Assembly (NCBI RefSeq): GCF_038502225.1
Contig: NC_091293.1
Location: forward strand, 2,367,201-2,431,200
Length of the DNA: 64,000 bases
Direction of reading: 5' to 3'
DNA from: Cherax quadricarinatus
Taxonomy: Eukaryota; Arthropoda; Malacostraca; Decapoda; Parastacidae
Numbering within the stretch: the first letter of the stretch is position 1; every line of letters starts with the position of its first letter. Below the pieces are notes generated by a model. That model was given only the letters and a program-made list of their open reading frames with translations. It was not told where the DNA came from and searched no databases. The position numbers and the translations under genes were made by a program. This document shows, one piece after another, positions 46,326-57,670 of the stretch.

Positions 46326-47890
46326 TTAAGGTTAAGGTCTGAGACTGTACTAGGAGACCAGGTGTTAAGGTTAAAGTCTGGGACTGTACTAGGAGACCAG
46401 GTGTTAAGGTTAAGGTCTGGGACTGTACTAGGAGACCAGGTGTTAAGGTTAAGGTCTGGGACTGTACTAGGAGACCAGGTGTTAAGGTTAAGGTCTGGGA
46501 CTGTACTAGGAGACCAGGTGTTAAGGTTAAGGTCTGGGACTGTACTAGGACAGGTGTTAAGGTTAAAGTCTGGGACTGTACTAGGAGACCAGGTGTTAAG
46601 GTTAAGGTCTGGGACTGTACTAGGAGACCAGGTGTTAAGGTTAAGGTCTGGGACTGTACTAGGAGACCAGGTGTTAAGGTTAAGGTCTGGGACTGTACTA
46701 GGAGACCTGGTGTTAAGGTTAAGGTCTGGGACTGTACTAGGAGACCAGGTGTTAAGGTTAAGGTCTGGGACTGTACTAGGAGACCAGGTGTTAAGGTTAA
46801 GGTCTGGGACTGTAATAGGAGACCAGGTGTTAAGGTTAAGGTCTGGGACTGTACTAGGAGACCAGGTGTTAAGGTTAAGGTCTGGGACTGCACTAGGAGA
46901 CCAGGTGTTAAGGTTAAGGTTAAGGTTTGGGACTGTACTAGGAGACCAGGTGTTAAGGTTAAGGTCTGGGACTGCACTAGGAGACCAGGTGTTAAGGTTA
47001 AGGTCTGGGACTACACTAGGAGACCAGCTGTTAAGGCTAAGGTCTGGGACTATACTAGGAGACCAGCTGTTTAGGTTGAGGTCTGGGACTACACTTGGAG
47101 ACCAGGTGTTAAAGTCAAGGTCTGGGACTACACTAGGAGACCAGCTGTTAAGGTTAAGGTCTGGGACTACACTAGGAGACCAAGTGTTAAGGTTAAGGTC
47201 TGGGACTGTACTAGGAGACCAGGTGTTAAGGTTAAAGTCTGGGACTGTACTAGGAGACCAGGTGTTAAGGTTAAGGTCTGGGACTGTACTAGGAGACCAG
47301 GTGTTAAGGTTAAGGTCTGGGACTGTACTAGGAGACCTGGTGTTAAGGTTAAGGTCTGGGACTGTACTAGGAGACCAGGTGTTAAGGTTAAGGTCTGGGA
47401 CTGTACTAGGAGACCAGGTGTTAAGGTTAAGGTCTGGGACTGTACTAGGAGACCAGGTGTTAAGGTTAAGGTCTGGGACTGTACTAGGAGACCAGGTGTT
47501 AAGGTTAAGGTCTGGGACTGTACTAGGAGACCAGGTGTTAAGGTTAACGTCTGGGACTGCACTAGGAGACCAGCTGTTAAGGCTAAGGTCTGGGACTACA
47601 CTAGGAGACCAGCTGTTAAGGTTGAGGTCTGGGACTACACTTGGAGACCAGGTGTTAAAGTCAAGGTCTGGGACTACACTAGGAGACCAGCTGTTAAGGT
47701 TAAGGTCTGGGACTACACTAGGAGACCAGCTGTTAAGGTTAAGGTCTGGGACTACACTAGGAGACCAGGTGTTAAGGTTAAGGTCTGGGACTACACTTGG
47801 AGACCAGGTGTTAAAGTCAAGGTCTGGGACTACACTAGGAGACCAGCTGTTAAGGTTAAGGTCTGGGACTACACTTGGAGTTCAGCAGTT
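46326..47890. repeat. S10b: 39-bp version of the S10 unit, about 40 copies
   Basis: The same unit as S10a with GTTAAG doubled (GTTAAGGTTAAGGTCTGGG), making 39 bp. One 45-bp unit has a third GTTAAG near 46915, and one unit near 46550 has lost GAGAC. Variants with ACTACAC and CCAGCTG increase to the right. A run of variants around 46870-47170 recurs around 47550-47700. Confidence 0.95.
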
Positions 47891-49000
47891 AAGGTAATGG
47901 TCTGGGACTGCACTAGGAGACGAGCTGCTAAGCTCATCGTCTGGGACTGCACTAGGAGACGAGCTGCTAAGCTCATGGTCTGGGACTGCACTAGGAGACC
48001 AGCTGTTAAGGTCATGGTCTTGGACTACCCTAAGAAACCTGCAGTTAAGGTGAACGACTGGGACTACACTAGGAGAGCAGCTGTTAAGGTCAAGGTCTGA
48101 AACTAGGATCCTTCTATGAGAGTAACTATTAAGGTCATGGTCCGGGACTATACTAGGAGACCAGCTGTTTAGGTCATGGTCTGGGACTTCAACAGGAGAC
48201 CAGCTGTTAAGATCAAGCTCTGGGACTACACTAGGAGACCCGCTGTTAAGGTCAAGGTCTGGGGCTAAACTAGGAGACCAGCTTTTAAGGTCAAGGTCTG
48301 GAATTATATGAGGAGACCAACTATTAAGGTCATGGTCTCGGACTTCTCTAGGAGACCAGCTGTTAAAGTTAAGGTCTGGGACTACACTAGGAGACCAGCT
48401 CTTAAGTATTAGGTCTGGGACTGCACTAGGAGACCAGCTGTTAAGATCATGGTCTGGGACTACACTACTAGACCAGCTGTTAAGGTCATGGTCTGGGACT
48501 ACACTAGGAGATCAGCTGTTAAGGTCATGGTCTGGAACTAGGACCCTTCTAGGAGAGTGGCTAGTAAGGCCATGGTCTGAAAGTAGGATCCTTCTTGGAG
48601 AGTATCTATTTAGGTCATGGTCCGAGACTACACTAGGAGATCAGCTGTTAAGGTCAAGCTCTGGGACCACACTAGGGACCAGCTCTTAAGGTCATGGTCT
48701 GGGACTGGATTAGGAGTCCCGCTGTTAAGGTCAAGGTCTGGGACTACACTAGGAGACCAACTGTTATTAAGGTCAAGGTCTGGGACTACACTAGGAGACC
48801 AGCCGTTATGGTCAGGGTCTGGGACTACACTAGGAGATCAGCTGTTAAGGTCATGGTGTGGGACTGCACTAGGAGACCAGCTGTTAAGGTCGTCGTCTGC
48901 GACTAGGATCCTTCTAGTCGAGTAACTCTTACGGTCATCGCCTGAGACTAGGATTCTTCTTGGAGAGTAACTGTGAAGGTCATGGTCTGGGACCATACTG
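47891..49000. repeat. S10c: degenerate 39-bp units
   Basis: Diverged copies of the 39-bp unit with GTTAAGGTCATGGTCTGGG replacing GTTAAGGTTAAGG, and many substitutions and length changes. A few GATCCTTCT..GAGAGTA units are interspersed. Similarity fades out by about 49000. Confidence 0.85.
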
Positions 49001-49335
49001 GAAGATCATGGTCCCTGGAACCGTTCAATAACATCAACTGGAAAAGATATCTCCCAGTCTCTGTGACGATCGTTGAAGAAGAAGATCAGCTGATAGAGAT
49101 CTTGGTCTTTCAAAAGGTCTTTGGAAGGAGGTGAGGGTGATAAGGAGAGAGTTGATGGTCTCTGGAACGGTCCCAAAGTCGATCACTGGAAGATATTAAT
49201 GAGGCGTTGGTGGCTGTCTGGACTCACGTCTCCAGCTTCCAAATTATCTTTTAGCAGCTTTGGTGCCAGCAAACTGTTTTTCTGTATACAGCAAAATTGG
49301 ATAAATCCGCAGTGTGTGGATGTATCCACACACTT
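49001..49335. other. Non-repetitive spacer, no gene seen
   Basis: About 330 bp between S10 and S11. Faint CTGGAAGAT and ATGGTCTCTGG pieces may be the last traces of S10. An open frame of 73 codons at 49121-49342 has no recognisable domain. Confidence 0.5.
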
Positions 49336-49636
49336 AGCCTGAGCTGGGAGACTTCAGTTGGGTCAGCCTGAGCTGGGAGACTTCAGTTGGGTCAGCCTGA
49401 GCTGGGAAACTTCATAAGTCTCAGTCTGAGATGGGAAACTTCAGAACTATCAGCCTGAGTGAGAGACATCAGTAGTGTCAGCCTGAGTGAGAGACATCAG
49501 TAGTGTCAGCCTGAGTGAGAGACATCAGTAGTGTCAGCCTGAGTGAGAGACATCAGTAGTGTCAGCCTGAGTGAGAGACATCAGTAGTGTCAGCCTGAGT
49601 GAGAGACATCAGTAGTGTCAGCCTGAGCTGGGAGAC
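49336..49636. repeat. S11 left part: 28/29-bp minisatellite, about 10 copies
   Basis: Three or four 29-bp units (GCCTGAGCTGGGAGACTTCA plus GTTGGGTCA) are followed by six identical 28-bp units (GCCTGAGTGAGAGACATCA plus GTAGTGTCA). The 28-bp type is not seen in the main part of S11. The array is cut at 49636 by a LINE B insertion in the middle of a unit. Confidence 0.93.
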
Positions 49637-50483
49637 TTGTTCATAATTTACATAAACGACATAGATGAGGGAATAAATAGCGACATAAACAAATTTGCTG
49701 ATGACACCAAAATAGGCCGTCCAATTCATTCTAATGAGGACATTAGAGCACTCCAGGATGATTTGAATAGACTGACGCAGTGGTCGGAGAAGTGGCAGAT
49801 GCAGTTTAATATTGACAAATGCAAAGTTCTAAATGTTGGACAGGAAAATAACCATGTTACATATAAACTAAATAATGTAGATCTTAATACTACTGATTGC
49901 GAAAAGGATTTAGGAGTTCTGGTTAGCTGTAATTTAAAACCAAGACAACAGTGCATTAGTGTTCGCAATAAAGATAACAGAATTCTTGGCTTCATATCTA
50001 GAAGTATAAATAATAGAAGTCCTCAGGTTGTTCTTCAACTCTATATATCCTTGGTTAGACCTCATTTAGATTACGCTGCACAGAATGGATATAAATGCAC
50101 TGGAAAACTTACAAAAGGGATGAAAAAGTTGATCCCATGAATCAGAATTCTTCCCTATGAGGACAGACTGAGGCCCTGAACCTGCGCACTCTATAGAAAG
50201 GCGTAGAATTAAGGGGAATATGAGTGAGGTGTATAAATGGAAAACAAGAATGAATAAAGGGGATGTAAATAGCGTGCTAGAAATATCTAGCCTAGACAGG
50301 ACTCGCAGCAATGGTTTCAAGCTGGAAAAAATTAGATTCAGGAAGGATATAGGAAAGCACTGGTTTGGTAATAGAGTTGTGGATGATTGGAACAAACTCC
50401 CGAGTGCCCTCATAAAAGCTAAGATGTTGTGTAGCTATAAAAATAGGTTAGATAAATACATGAGTGGGTATGGATGGGTGTGA
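49637..50483 (+). pseudogene. LINE B reverse transcriptase C-terminal half, broken
   Basis: The frame at 49637-50140 reads FIIYINDIDEGINSDINKF, ADDTKIG (with the FADD catalytic pair), QFNIDKCKVLNVG, CEKDLGVLVS, then VLQLYISLVRPHLDYAAQ. A deletion and frameshift follow near 50085, where WSPYYRMDINALENVQRR is expected. Stops lie between 50140 and 50220. The frame at 50220-50483 gives the C-terminal tail: EVYKWKTRMNKGDVN, then RSNGFKLEKIRFRKDIGKHW, VVDDWNKLPSALIKAK and SGYGWV. It matches the fragments at 22686-22877 and 33821-34225. The endonuclease and the first half of the RT are absent, so it is inactive. Confidence 0.87.
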
Positions 50484-50650
50484 GTTGGACCTGACTAACT
50501 GGTGCTAATGGGTCAGATGCTGTACTTCTTCCTTAAGTGGAGAAGTCTTGACTGGGGGGGCCATTGGTCTAAGCCGGGAGTTGACATGGACCTGCCTCTC
50601 ATGGGCTAGTAGGCCTGCTACAGTGTTCCTTCTTTCTTATGTTATGTTTT
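49637..50650 (+). mobile_element. LINE family B, 5'-truncated copy inside S11
   Basis: A plus-strand copy of about 1.0 kb. The 5' truncation lies just before the catalytic FADD region of the reverse transcriptase. The 3' UTR covers 50484-50620 and ends in an imperfect TTCTTATG-type tail (TTCTTTCTTATGTTATG). Array S11 resumes at once with TGAGCTGGGAAACTTC. Because the flanks are tandem repeats, the target-site duplication cannot be told apart from a normal monomer repeat. Confidence 0.9.
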
Positions 50651-53600
50651 CATGAGCTGGGAAACTTCAGTAGTGTCAACCTGAGGTGGGAAACTTCAGT
50701 AGTGTCAACCTGAGGTGGGAAACTTCAGTAGTGTCAACCTGAGGTGGGAAACTTCAGTAATGTCAACCTGAGGTGGGAAACTTCAGTAGTGTCAACCTGA
50801 GGTGGGAAACTTCAGTAGTGTCAACCTGAGGTGGGAAACTTCAGTAGTGTCAACCTGAGGTGGGAGACTTCAGTAGTGTCAACCTGAGGTGGGAAACTTC
50901 AGTAGTGTCAACCTGAGGTGGGAGATTTCAGTAGTATCAACCTGAGGTGGGAAACTTCAGTAGTGTCAACCTGAGGTGGGAGACTTCAGTAGTGTCAACC
51001 TGAGGTGGGAAACTTCAGTAGTGTCAACCTGAGGTGGGAGACTTCAGTAGTGTCAACCTGAGGTGGGAAACTTCAGTAGTGTCAACCTGAGGTGGGAGAC
51101 TTCAGTAGTGTCAACCTGAGGTGGGAGACTTCAGTAGTGTCAACCTGAGGTGGGAAACTTCAGTAGTGTCAACCTGAGGTGGGAAACTTCAGTAGTGTCA
51201 ACCTGAGGTGGGAGACTTCAGTAGTGTCAACCTGAGGTGGGAGACTTCAGTAGTGTCAACCTGAGGTGGGAAACTTCAGTAGTGTCAATCTGAGGTGGGA
51301 AACTTCAGTAGTGTCAACCTGAGGTGGGAAACTTCAGTAGTGTCAACCTGAGGTGGGAAACTTCAGTAGTGTCAACCTGAGGTGGGAGACTTCAGTAGTG
51401 TCAACCTGAGGTGGGAAACTTCAGTAGTGTCAGCATGAGGTGGGAAACTTCAGTAGTGTCAACCTGAGGTGGGAGACTTCAGTAGTGTCAGCATGAGGTG
51501 GGAAACTTCAGTAGTGTCAACCTGAGGTGGGAAACTTCAGTAGTGTCAACCTGAGGTGGGAAACTTCAGTAGTGTCAACCTGAGGTGGGAAACTTCAGTA
51601 GTGTCAACCTGAGGTGGGAAACTTCAGTAGTGTCAACCTGAGGTGGGAAACTTCAGTAGTGTCAACCTGAGGTGGGAAACTTCAGTAGTGTCAACCTGAG
51701 GTGGGAAACTTCAGAAGTGTCAACCTGAGGTGGGAAACTTCAGTAGTGTCAACCTGAGCTGGGAAACTTCAGTAGTGTCAACCTGAGGTGGGAGACTTCA
51801 GTAGTGTCAACCTGAGGTGGGAAACTTCAGAAGTGTCAACCTGAGGTGGGAAACTTCAGTAGTGTCAACCTGAGGTGGGAAACTTCAGTAGTGTCAACCT
51901 GAGGTGGGAAACTTCAGTAGCGTCAACCTGAGGTGGGAGACTTCAGTAGTGTCAACCTGAGGTGGGAAACTTCAGTAGTGTCAGCATGAGGTGGGAAACT
52001 TCAGTAGTGTCAACCTGAGGTGGGAGACTTCAGTAGTGTCAGCATGAAGTGGGAAACTTCAGTAGTGTCAACCTGAGGTGGGAAACTTCAGTAGTGTCAA
52101 CCTGAGGTGGGAAACTTCAGTAGTGTCAACCTGAGGTGGGAAACTTCAGTAGTGTCAACCTGAGGTGGGAAACTTCAGTAGTGTCAACCTGAGGTGGGAA
52201 ACTTCAGTAGTGTCAACCTGAGGTGGGAAACTTCAGTAGTGTCAACCTGAGGTGGGAAACTTCAGTAGTGTCAACCTGGGTGGGAAACTTCAGTAGTGTC
52301 AACCTGAGCTGGGAAACTTCAGTAGTGTCAACCTGAGGTGGGAGACTTCAGTAGTGTCAACCTGAGGTGGGAAACTTCAGTAGTGTCAACCTAAGGTGGG
52401 AAACTTCAGTAGTGTCAACCTGAGGTGGGAAACTTCAGTAGTGTCAACCTGATGTGGGAAACTTCAGTAGTGTCAACCTGAGGTGGGAGACTTCAGTAGT
52501 GTCAGCATGAGCTGGGAAACTTCAGTAGTGTCAACCTGAGGTGGGAGACTTCAGTAGTGTCAGCATGAGGTGGGAAACTTCAGTAGTGTCAACCTGAGGT
52601 GGGAGACTTCAGTAGTGTCAACCTGAGGTGGGAGACTTCAGTAGTGTCAACCTGAGGTGGGAAACTTCAGTAGTGTCAACCTGAGGTGGGAGACTTCAGT
52701 AGTGTCAACCTGAGGTGGGAGACTTCAGTAGTGTCAACCTGAGCTGGGAAACTTCAGTAGTGTCAACCTGAGGTGGGAGACTTCAGTAGTGTCAACCTGA
52801 GCTGGGAAACTTCAGTAGTGTCAACCTGAGGTGGGAGACTTCAGTAGTGTCAACCTGAGGTGGGAAACTTCAGTAGTGTCAACCTGAGGTGGGAGACTTC
52901 AGTAGTGTCAACCTGAGGTGGGAGACTTCAGTAGTGTCAACCTGAGGTGGGAAACTTCAGTAGTGTCAACCTGAGGTGGGAAACTTCAGTAGTGTCAACC
53001 TGAGGTTGGAAACTTCAGTAGTGTCAACCTGAGGTGGGAGACTTCAGTAGTGTCAACCTGAGGTGGGAGACTTCAGTAGTGTCAACCTGAGGTGGGAGAC
53101 TTCAGTAGTGTCAACCTGAGGTGGGAGACTTCAGTAGTGTCAACCTGAGGTGGGAGACTTCAGTAGTGTCAACCTGAGGTGGGAGACTTCAGTAGTGTCA
53201 ACCTGAGGTGGGAGACTTCAGTAGTGTCAACCTGAGGTGGGAGACTTTAGTAGTGTCAACCTGAGGTGGGAGACTTCAGTAGTGTCAACCTGAGCTGGGA
53301 AACTTCAGTAGTGTCAACCTGAGGTGGGAGACTTCAGTAGTGTCAACCTGAGCTGGGAAACTTCAGTAGTGTCAACCTGAGCTGGGAGACTTCAGTAGTG
53401 TCAACCTGAGGTGGGAAACTTCAGTAGTGTCAACCTGAGGTGGGAGACTTCAGTAGTGTCAACCTGAGGTGGGAGACTTCAGTAGTGTCAACCTGAGGTG
53501 GGAGACTTCAGTAGTGTCAACCTGAGGTGGGAGACTTCAGTAGTGTCAACCTGAGCTGGGAGACTTCAGTAGTGTCAACCTGAGCTGGGAGACTTCAGTA

Positions 53601-56210
53601 GTGTCAACCTGAGCTGGGAGACTTCAGTAGTGTCAACCTGAGGTGGGAGACTTCAGTAGTGTCAACCTGAGGTGGGAGACTTCAGTAGTGTCAGCATGAG
53701 CTGGGAAACTTCAGTAGTGTCAACCTGAGCTGGGAGAGTTCAGTAGTGTCAACCTGAGGTGGGAGACTTCAGTAGTGTCAGCATGAGCTGGGAAACTTCA
53801 GTAGTGTCAACCTGAGCTGGGAGACTTCAGTAGTGTCAACCTGAGGTGGGAGACTTCAGTAGTGTCAGCATTAGCTGGGAAACTTCAGTAGTGTCAACCT
53901 GAGGTGGGAGACTTCAGTAGTGTCAGCATGAGCTGGGAAACTTCAGTAGTGTCAACCTGAGGTGGGAGACTTCAGTAGTGTCAACCTGAGGTGGGAGACT
54001 TCAGTAGTGTCAACCTGAGGTGGGAGACTTCAGTAGTGTCAACCTGAGGTGGGAGACTTCTGTAGTGTCAACCTGAGGTGGGAGACTTCAGTAGTGTCAA
54101 CCTGAGGTGGGAGACTTCAGTAGTGTCAACCTGAGGTGGGAGACTTCAGTAGTGTCAACCTGAGGTGGGAGACTTCAGTAGTGTCAACCTGAGGTGGGAA
54201 ACTTCAGTAGTGTCAACCTGAGGTGGGAGACTTCAGTAGTGTCAGCATGAGCTGGGAAACTTCAGTAGTGTCAACCTGAGGTGGGAGACTTCAGTAGTGT
54301 CAACCTGAGGTGGGAGACTTCAGTAGTGTCAACCTGAGGTGGGAGACTTCAGTAGTGTCAACCTGAGGTGGGAGACTTCAGTAGTGTCAACCTGAGGTGG
54401 GAGACTTCAGTAGTGTCAACCTGAGGTGGGAAACTTCAGTAGTGTCAACCTGAGGTGGGAGACTTCAGTAGTGTCAGCATGAGCTGGGAAACTTCAGTAG
54501 TGTCAACCTGAGGTGGGAGACTTCAGTAGTGTCAGCATGAGCTGGGAAACTTCAGTAGTGTCAACCTGAGGTGGGAGACTTCAGTAGTGTCAGCATGAGC
54601 TGGGAAACTTCAGTAGTGTCAACCTGAGGTGGGAGACTTCAGTAGTGACAGCATGAGCTGGGAAACTTCAGTAGTGTCAACCTGAGGTGGGAGACTTCAG
54701 TAGTGTCAGCATGAGCTGGGAAACTTCAGTAGTGTCAACCTGAGGTGCTAGACTTCAGTAGTGTCAACCTGAGGTGGGAGACTTCAGTAGTGTCAACCTG
54801 AGGTGGGAGACTTCAGTAGTGTCAACCTGAGGTGGGAAACTTCAGTAGTGTCAGCATGAGCTGGGAAACTTCAGTAGTGTCAACCTGAGGTGGGAGACTT
54901 CAGTAGTGTCAACCTGAGGTGGGAGACTTCAGTAGTGTCAGCATGAGCTGGGAAACTTCAGTAGTGTCAACCTGAGGTGGGAGACTTCAGTAGTGTCAAC
55001 CTGAGGTGGGAGACTTCAGTAGTGTCAACCTGAGGTGGGAGACTTCAGTAGTGTCAACCTGAGGTGGGAGACTTCAGTAGTGTCAGCATGAGCTGGGAAA
55101 CTTCAGTAGTGTCAACCTGAGGTGGGAGACTTCAGTAGTGTCAACCTGAGGTGGGAGACTTCAGCAGTGTCAACCTGAGGTGGGAGACTTCAGTAGTGTC
55201 AACCTGAGGTGGGAGACTTCAGTAGTGTCAACCTGAGGTGGGAGACTTCAGTAGTGTCAACCTGAGGTGGGAGACTTCAGTAGTGTCAACCTGAGGTGGG
55301 AGACTTCAGTAGTGTCAACCTGAGGTGGGAGACTTCAGTAGTGTCAACCTGAGGTGGGAGACTTCAGTAGTGTCAACCTGAGCTGGGAGACTTCAGTAGT
55401 GTCAACCTGAGGTGGGAGACTTCAGTAGTGGCAACATGAGGTGGGAGACTTCAGTAGTGTCAACCTGAGCTGGGAGACTTCAGTAGTGTCAACCTGAGGT
55501 GGGAGACTTCAGTAGTGTCAACCTGAGGTGGGAGACTTCAGTAGTGTCAACCTGAGGTGGGAAACTTCAGTAGTGTCAACCTGAGGTGGGAGATTTCAGT
55601 AGTGTCAACCTGAGGTGGGAGACTTCAGTAGTGTCAACCTGAGGTGGGAAACTTCAGTAGTGTCAACCTGAGGTGGGAGACTTCAGTAGTGTCAGCATGA
55701 GCTGGGAAACTTCAGTAGTGTCAACCTGAGGTGGGAGACTTCAGTAGTGTCAGCATGAGCTGGGAAACTTCAGTAGTGTCAACCTGAGGTGGGAGACTTC
55801 AGTAGTGTCAGCATGAGCTGGGAAACTTCAGTAGTGTCAACCTGAGGTGGGAGACTTCAGTAGTGTCAGCATGAGCTGGGAAACTTCAGTAGTGTCAACC
55901 TGAGGTGGGAGACTTCAGTAGTGTCAGCATGAGCTGGGAAACTTCAGTAGTGTCAACCTGGGGTGGGAGACTTCAGTAGTGTCAACCTGAGGTGGGAGAC
56001 TTCAGTAGTGTCAACCTGAGGTGGGAGACTTCAGTAGTGTCAACCTGAGGTGGGAGACTTCAGTAGTGTCAACCTGAGGTGGGAGACTTCAGTAGTGTCA
56101 ACCTGAGGTGGGAGACTTCAGTAGTGTCAGCATGAGGTGGGAGACTTCAGTAGTGTCAACTAATGTTGGGAGACTACAGTAGTGTCAGAGTGAGCTGAGA
56201 GACTTCAGTA
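50651..56210. repeat. S11 main part: 29-bp minisatellite, about 190 copies
   Basis: The unit joins CCTGAGGTGGGAAACTTCA and GTAGTGTCAA, with GGGAGAC and GAGCTGG variants. A 58-bp dimer order is clear where CAGCATGAGCTGGGAAAC alternates with CAACCTGAGGTGGGAGAC, for example at 54470-54730 and 55680-55950. The rare CAGCATGAG pair at 51431/51489 recurs at 51982/52040, a spacing of 551 bp (19 units). The right end decays after 56155. Confidence 0.96.
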
Positions 56211-56455
56211 GGACCATAAGGATATCGTCCAGTACGACCTTCCTCAGTTGTGTGAGCATCAAATGTTTCCTTCCAGCAGAGCTGGAGTTGCTGTCACATA
56301 GGAATTTCCATTTCTCAGGAATGACCCAGAACATGCGAAGGAGAAATGGAAATTTGCCGGAGATATCTCCGTTAATATATTATAGAAATTATACATGGAA
56401 GACAAAGGGAAGAGAGTAACAATATACTATAGCACTAACCCAGCGATAAGCGGCC
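56211..56455. other. Non-repetitive spacer with a 14-bp inverted repeat
   Basis: AATTTCCATTTCTC at 56303-56316 and its exact reverse complement at 56341-56354 could form a stem with a 24-base loop. No coding frame or known element is recognised. Confidence 0.55.
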
Positions 56456-57583
56456 TTAACTTAGCACAGCAACACCTACTGAATGTAAACTCTTCTAAAC
56501 TTAGCACAGCAACACCCACTGAATGTAAACTCTACTGAACTTAGCACAGCAACACCTACTGAATATAAACTCTACTAAACTTAGCACAGCAACACCCACT
56601 GAATGTAAACTCTACTGAACTTAGCACAGCAACACCCACTGAATGTAAACTCTACTGAACTTAGCACAGCAACACCCACTGAATGTAAACTCTACTGAAC
56701 TTAGCACAGCAACACCCACTGAATGTAAACTCTACTGAACTTAGCACAGCAACACCCACTGAATGTAAACTCTACTGAACTTAGCACAGCAACACCCACT
56801 GAATGTAAACTCTACTGAACTTAGCACAGCAACACCCACTGACTGTAAACTCTACTGAACATAGCACAGCAACACCCACTGAATGTAAACTCTACTGAAC
56901 TTAGCACAGCAACACCCACTGACTGTAAACTCTACTGAACTTAGCACAGCAACACCCACTGAATGTAAACTCTACTGAACTTAGCACAGCAACACCCACT
57001 TAATGTAAACTCTACTGAACTTAGCACAGCAACACCCACTGAATGTAAACTCTACTGAAGTTAGCACAGCAACACCCACTTAATGTAAACTCTACTGAAC
57101 TTAGCACAGCAACACCCACTGAATGTAAACTCTACTAAACTTAGCACAGCAACACCCACTGACTGTAAACTCTACTGAACTTAGCACAGCAACACCCACT
57201 GACTGTAAACTCTACTGAACTTAGCACAGCAACACCCACTTAATGTAAACTCTACTGAACTTAGCACAGCAACACCCACTGACTGTAAACTCTACTGAAC
57301 TTAGCACAGCAACACCCACTTAATGTAAACTTTACTGAACTTAGCACAGCAACTCCCACTGACTGTAAACTCTACTGAACTTAGCACAGCAACACCCACT
57401 GACTGTAAACTCTACTGAACTTAGCACAGCAACACCCACTGAATGTAAACTCTACTGAACTTAGCACAGCAACACCCACTGAATGTAAACTCTACTAAAC
57501 TTAGCACAGCAACACCCACTGAATGTAAACTCTACTAAACTTAGCACAGCAACACCCACTGAATGTAAACTCTACTGAACTTA
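56456..57583. repeat. S12: 40-bp minisatellite, about 28 copies
   Basis: The unit joins TTAGCACAGCAACACCCACT and GAATGTAAACTCTACTGAAC. The main variants are GACTG and TAATG at the start of the second half, and ACTAAAC. The first copies have ACACCTACT. 40 is not a multiple of three and stops occur, so there is no long frame. Confidence 0.97.
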
Positions 57584-57670
57584 GTATATCACTACTGAAA
57601 GTTGGTTGAACTTCAATAAGTTATGGAACATTAAACAATATTGCTGCAAATTGGTTCATTAGAGAGACCA

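Noticed and set aside
40599..46977. Minus-strand open frames of about 1,470 and 2,120 codons, and many plus-strand ones, through S9 and S10
   Set aside because: They consist of 6-, 11- and 13-residue repeats produced by 18-, 33- and 39-bp monomers. Several frames are open at once on both strands, and they run through a LINE 3' UTR and an AT spacer. No non-repeat domain or gene signal is present.
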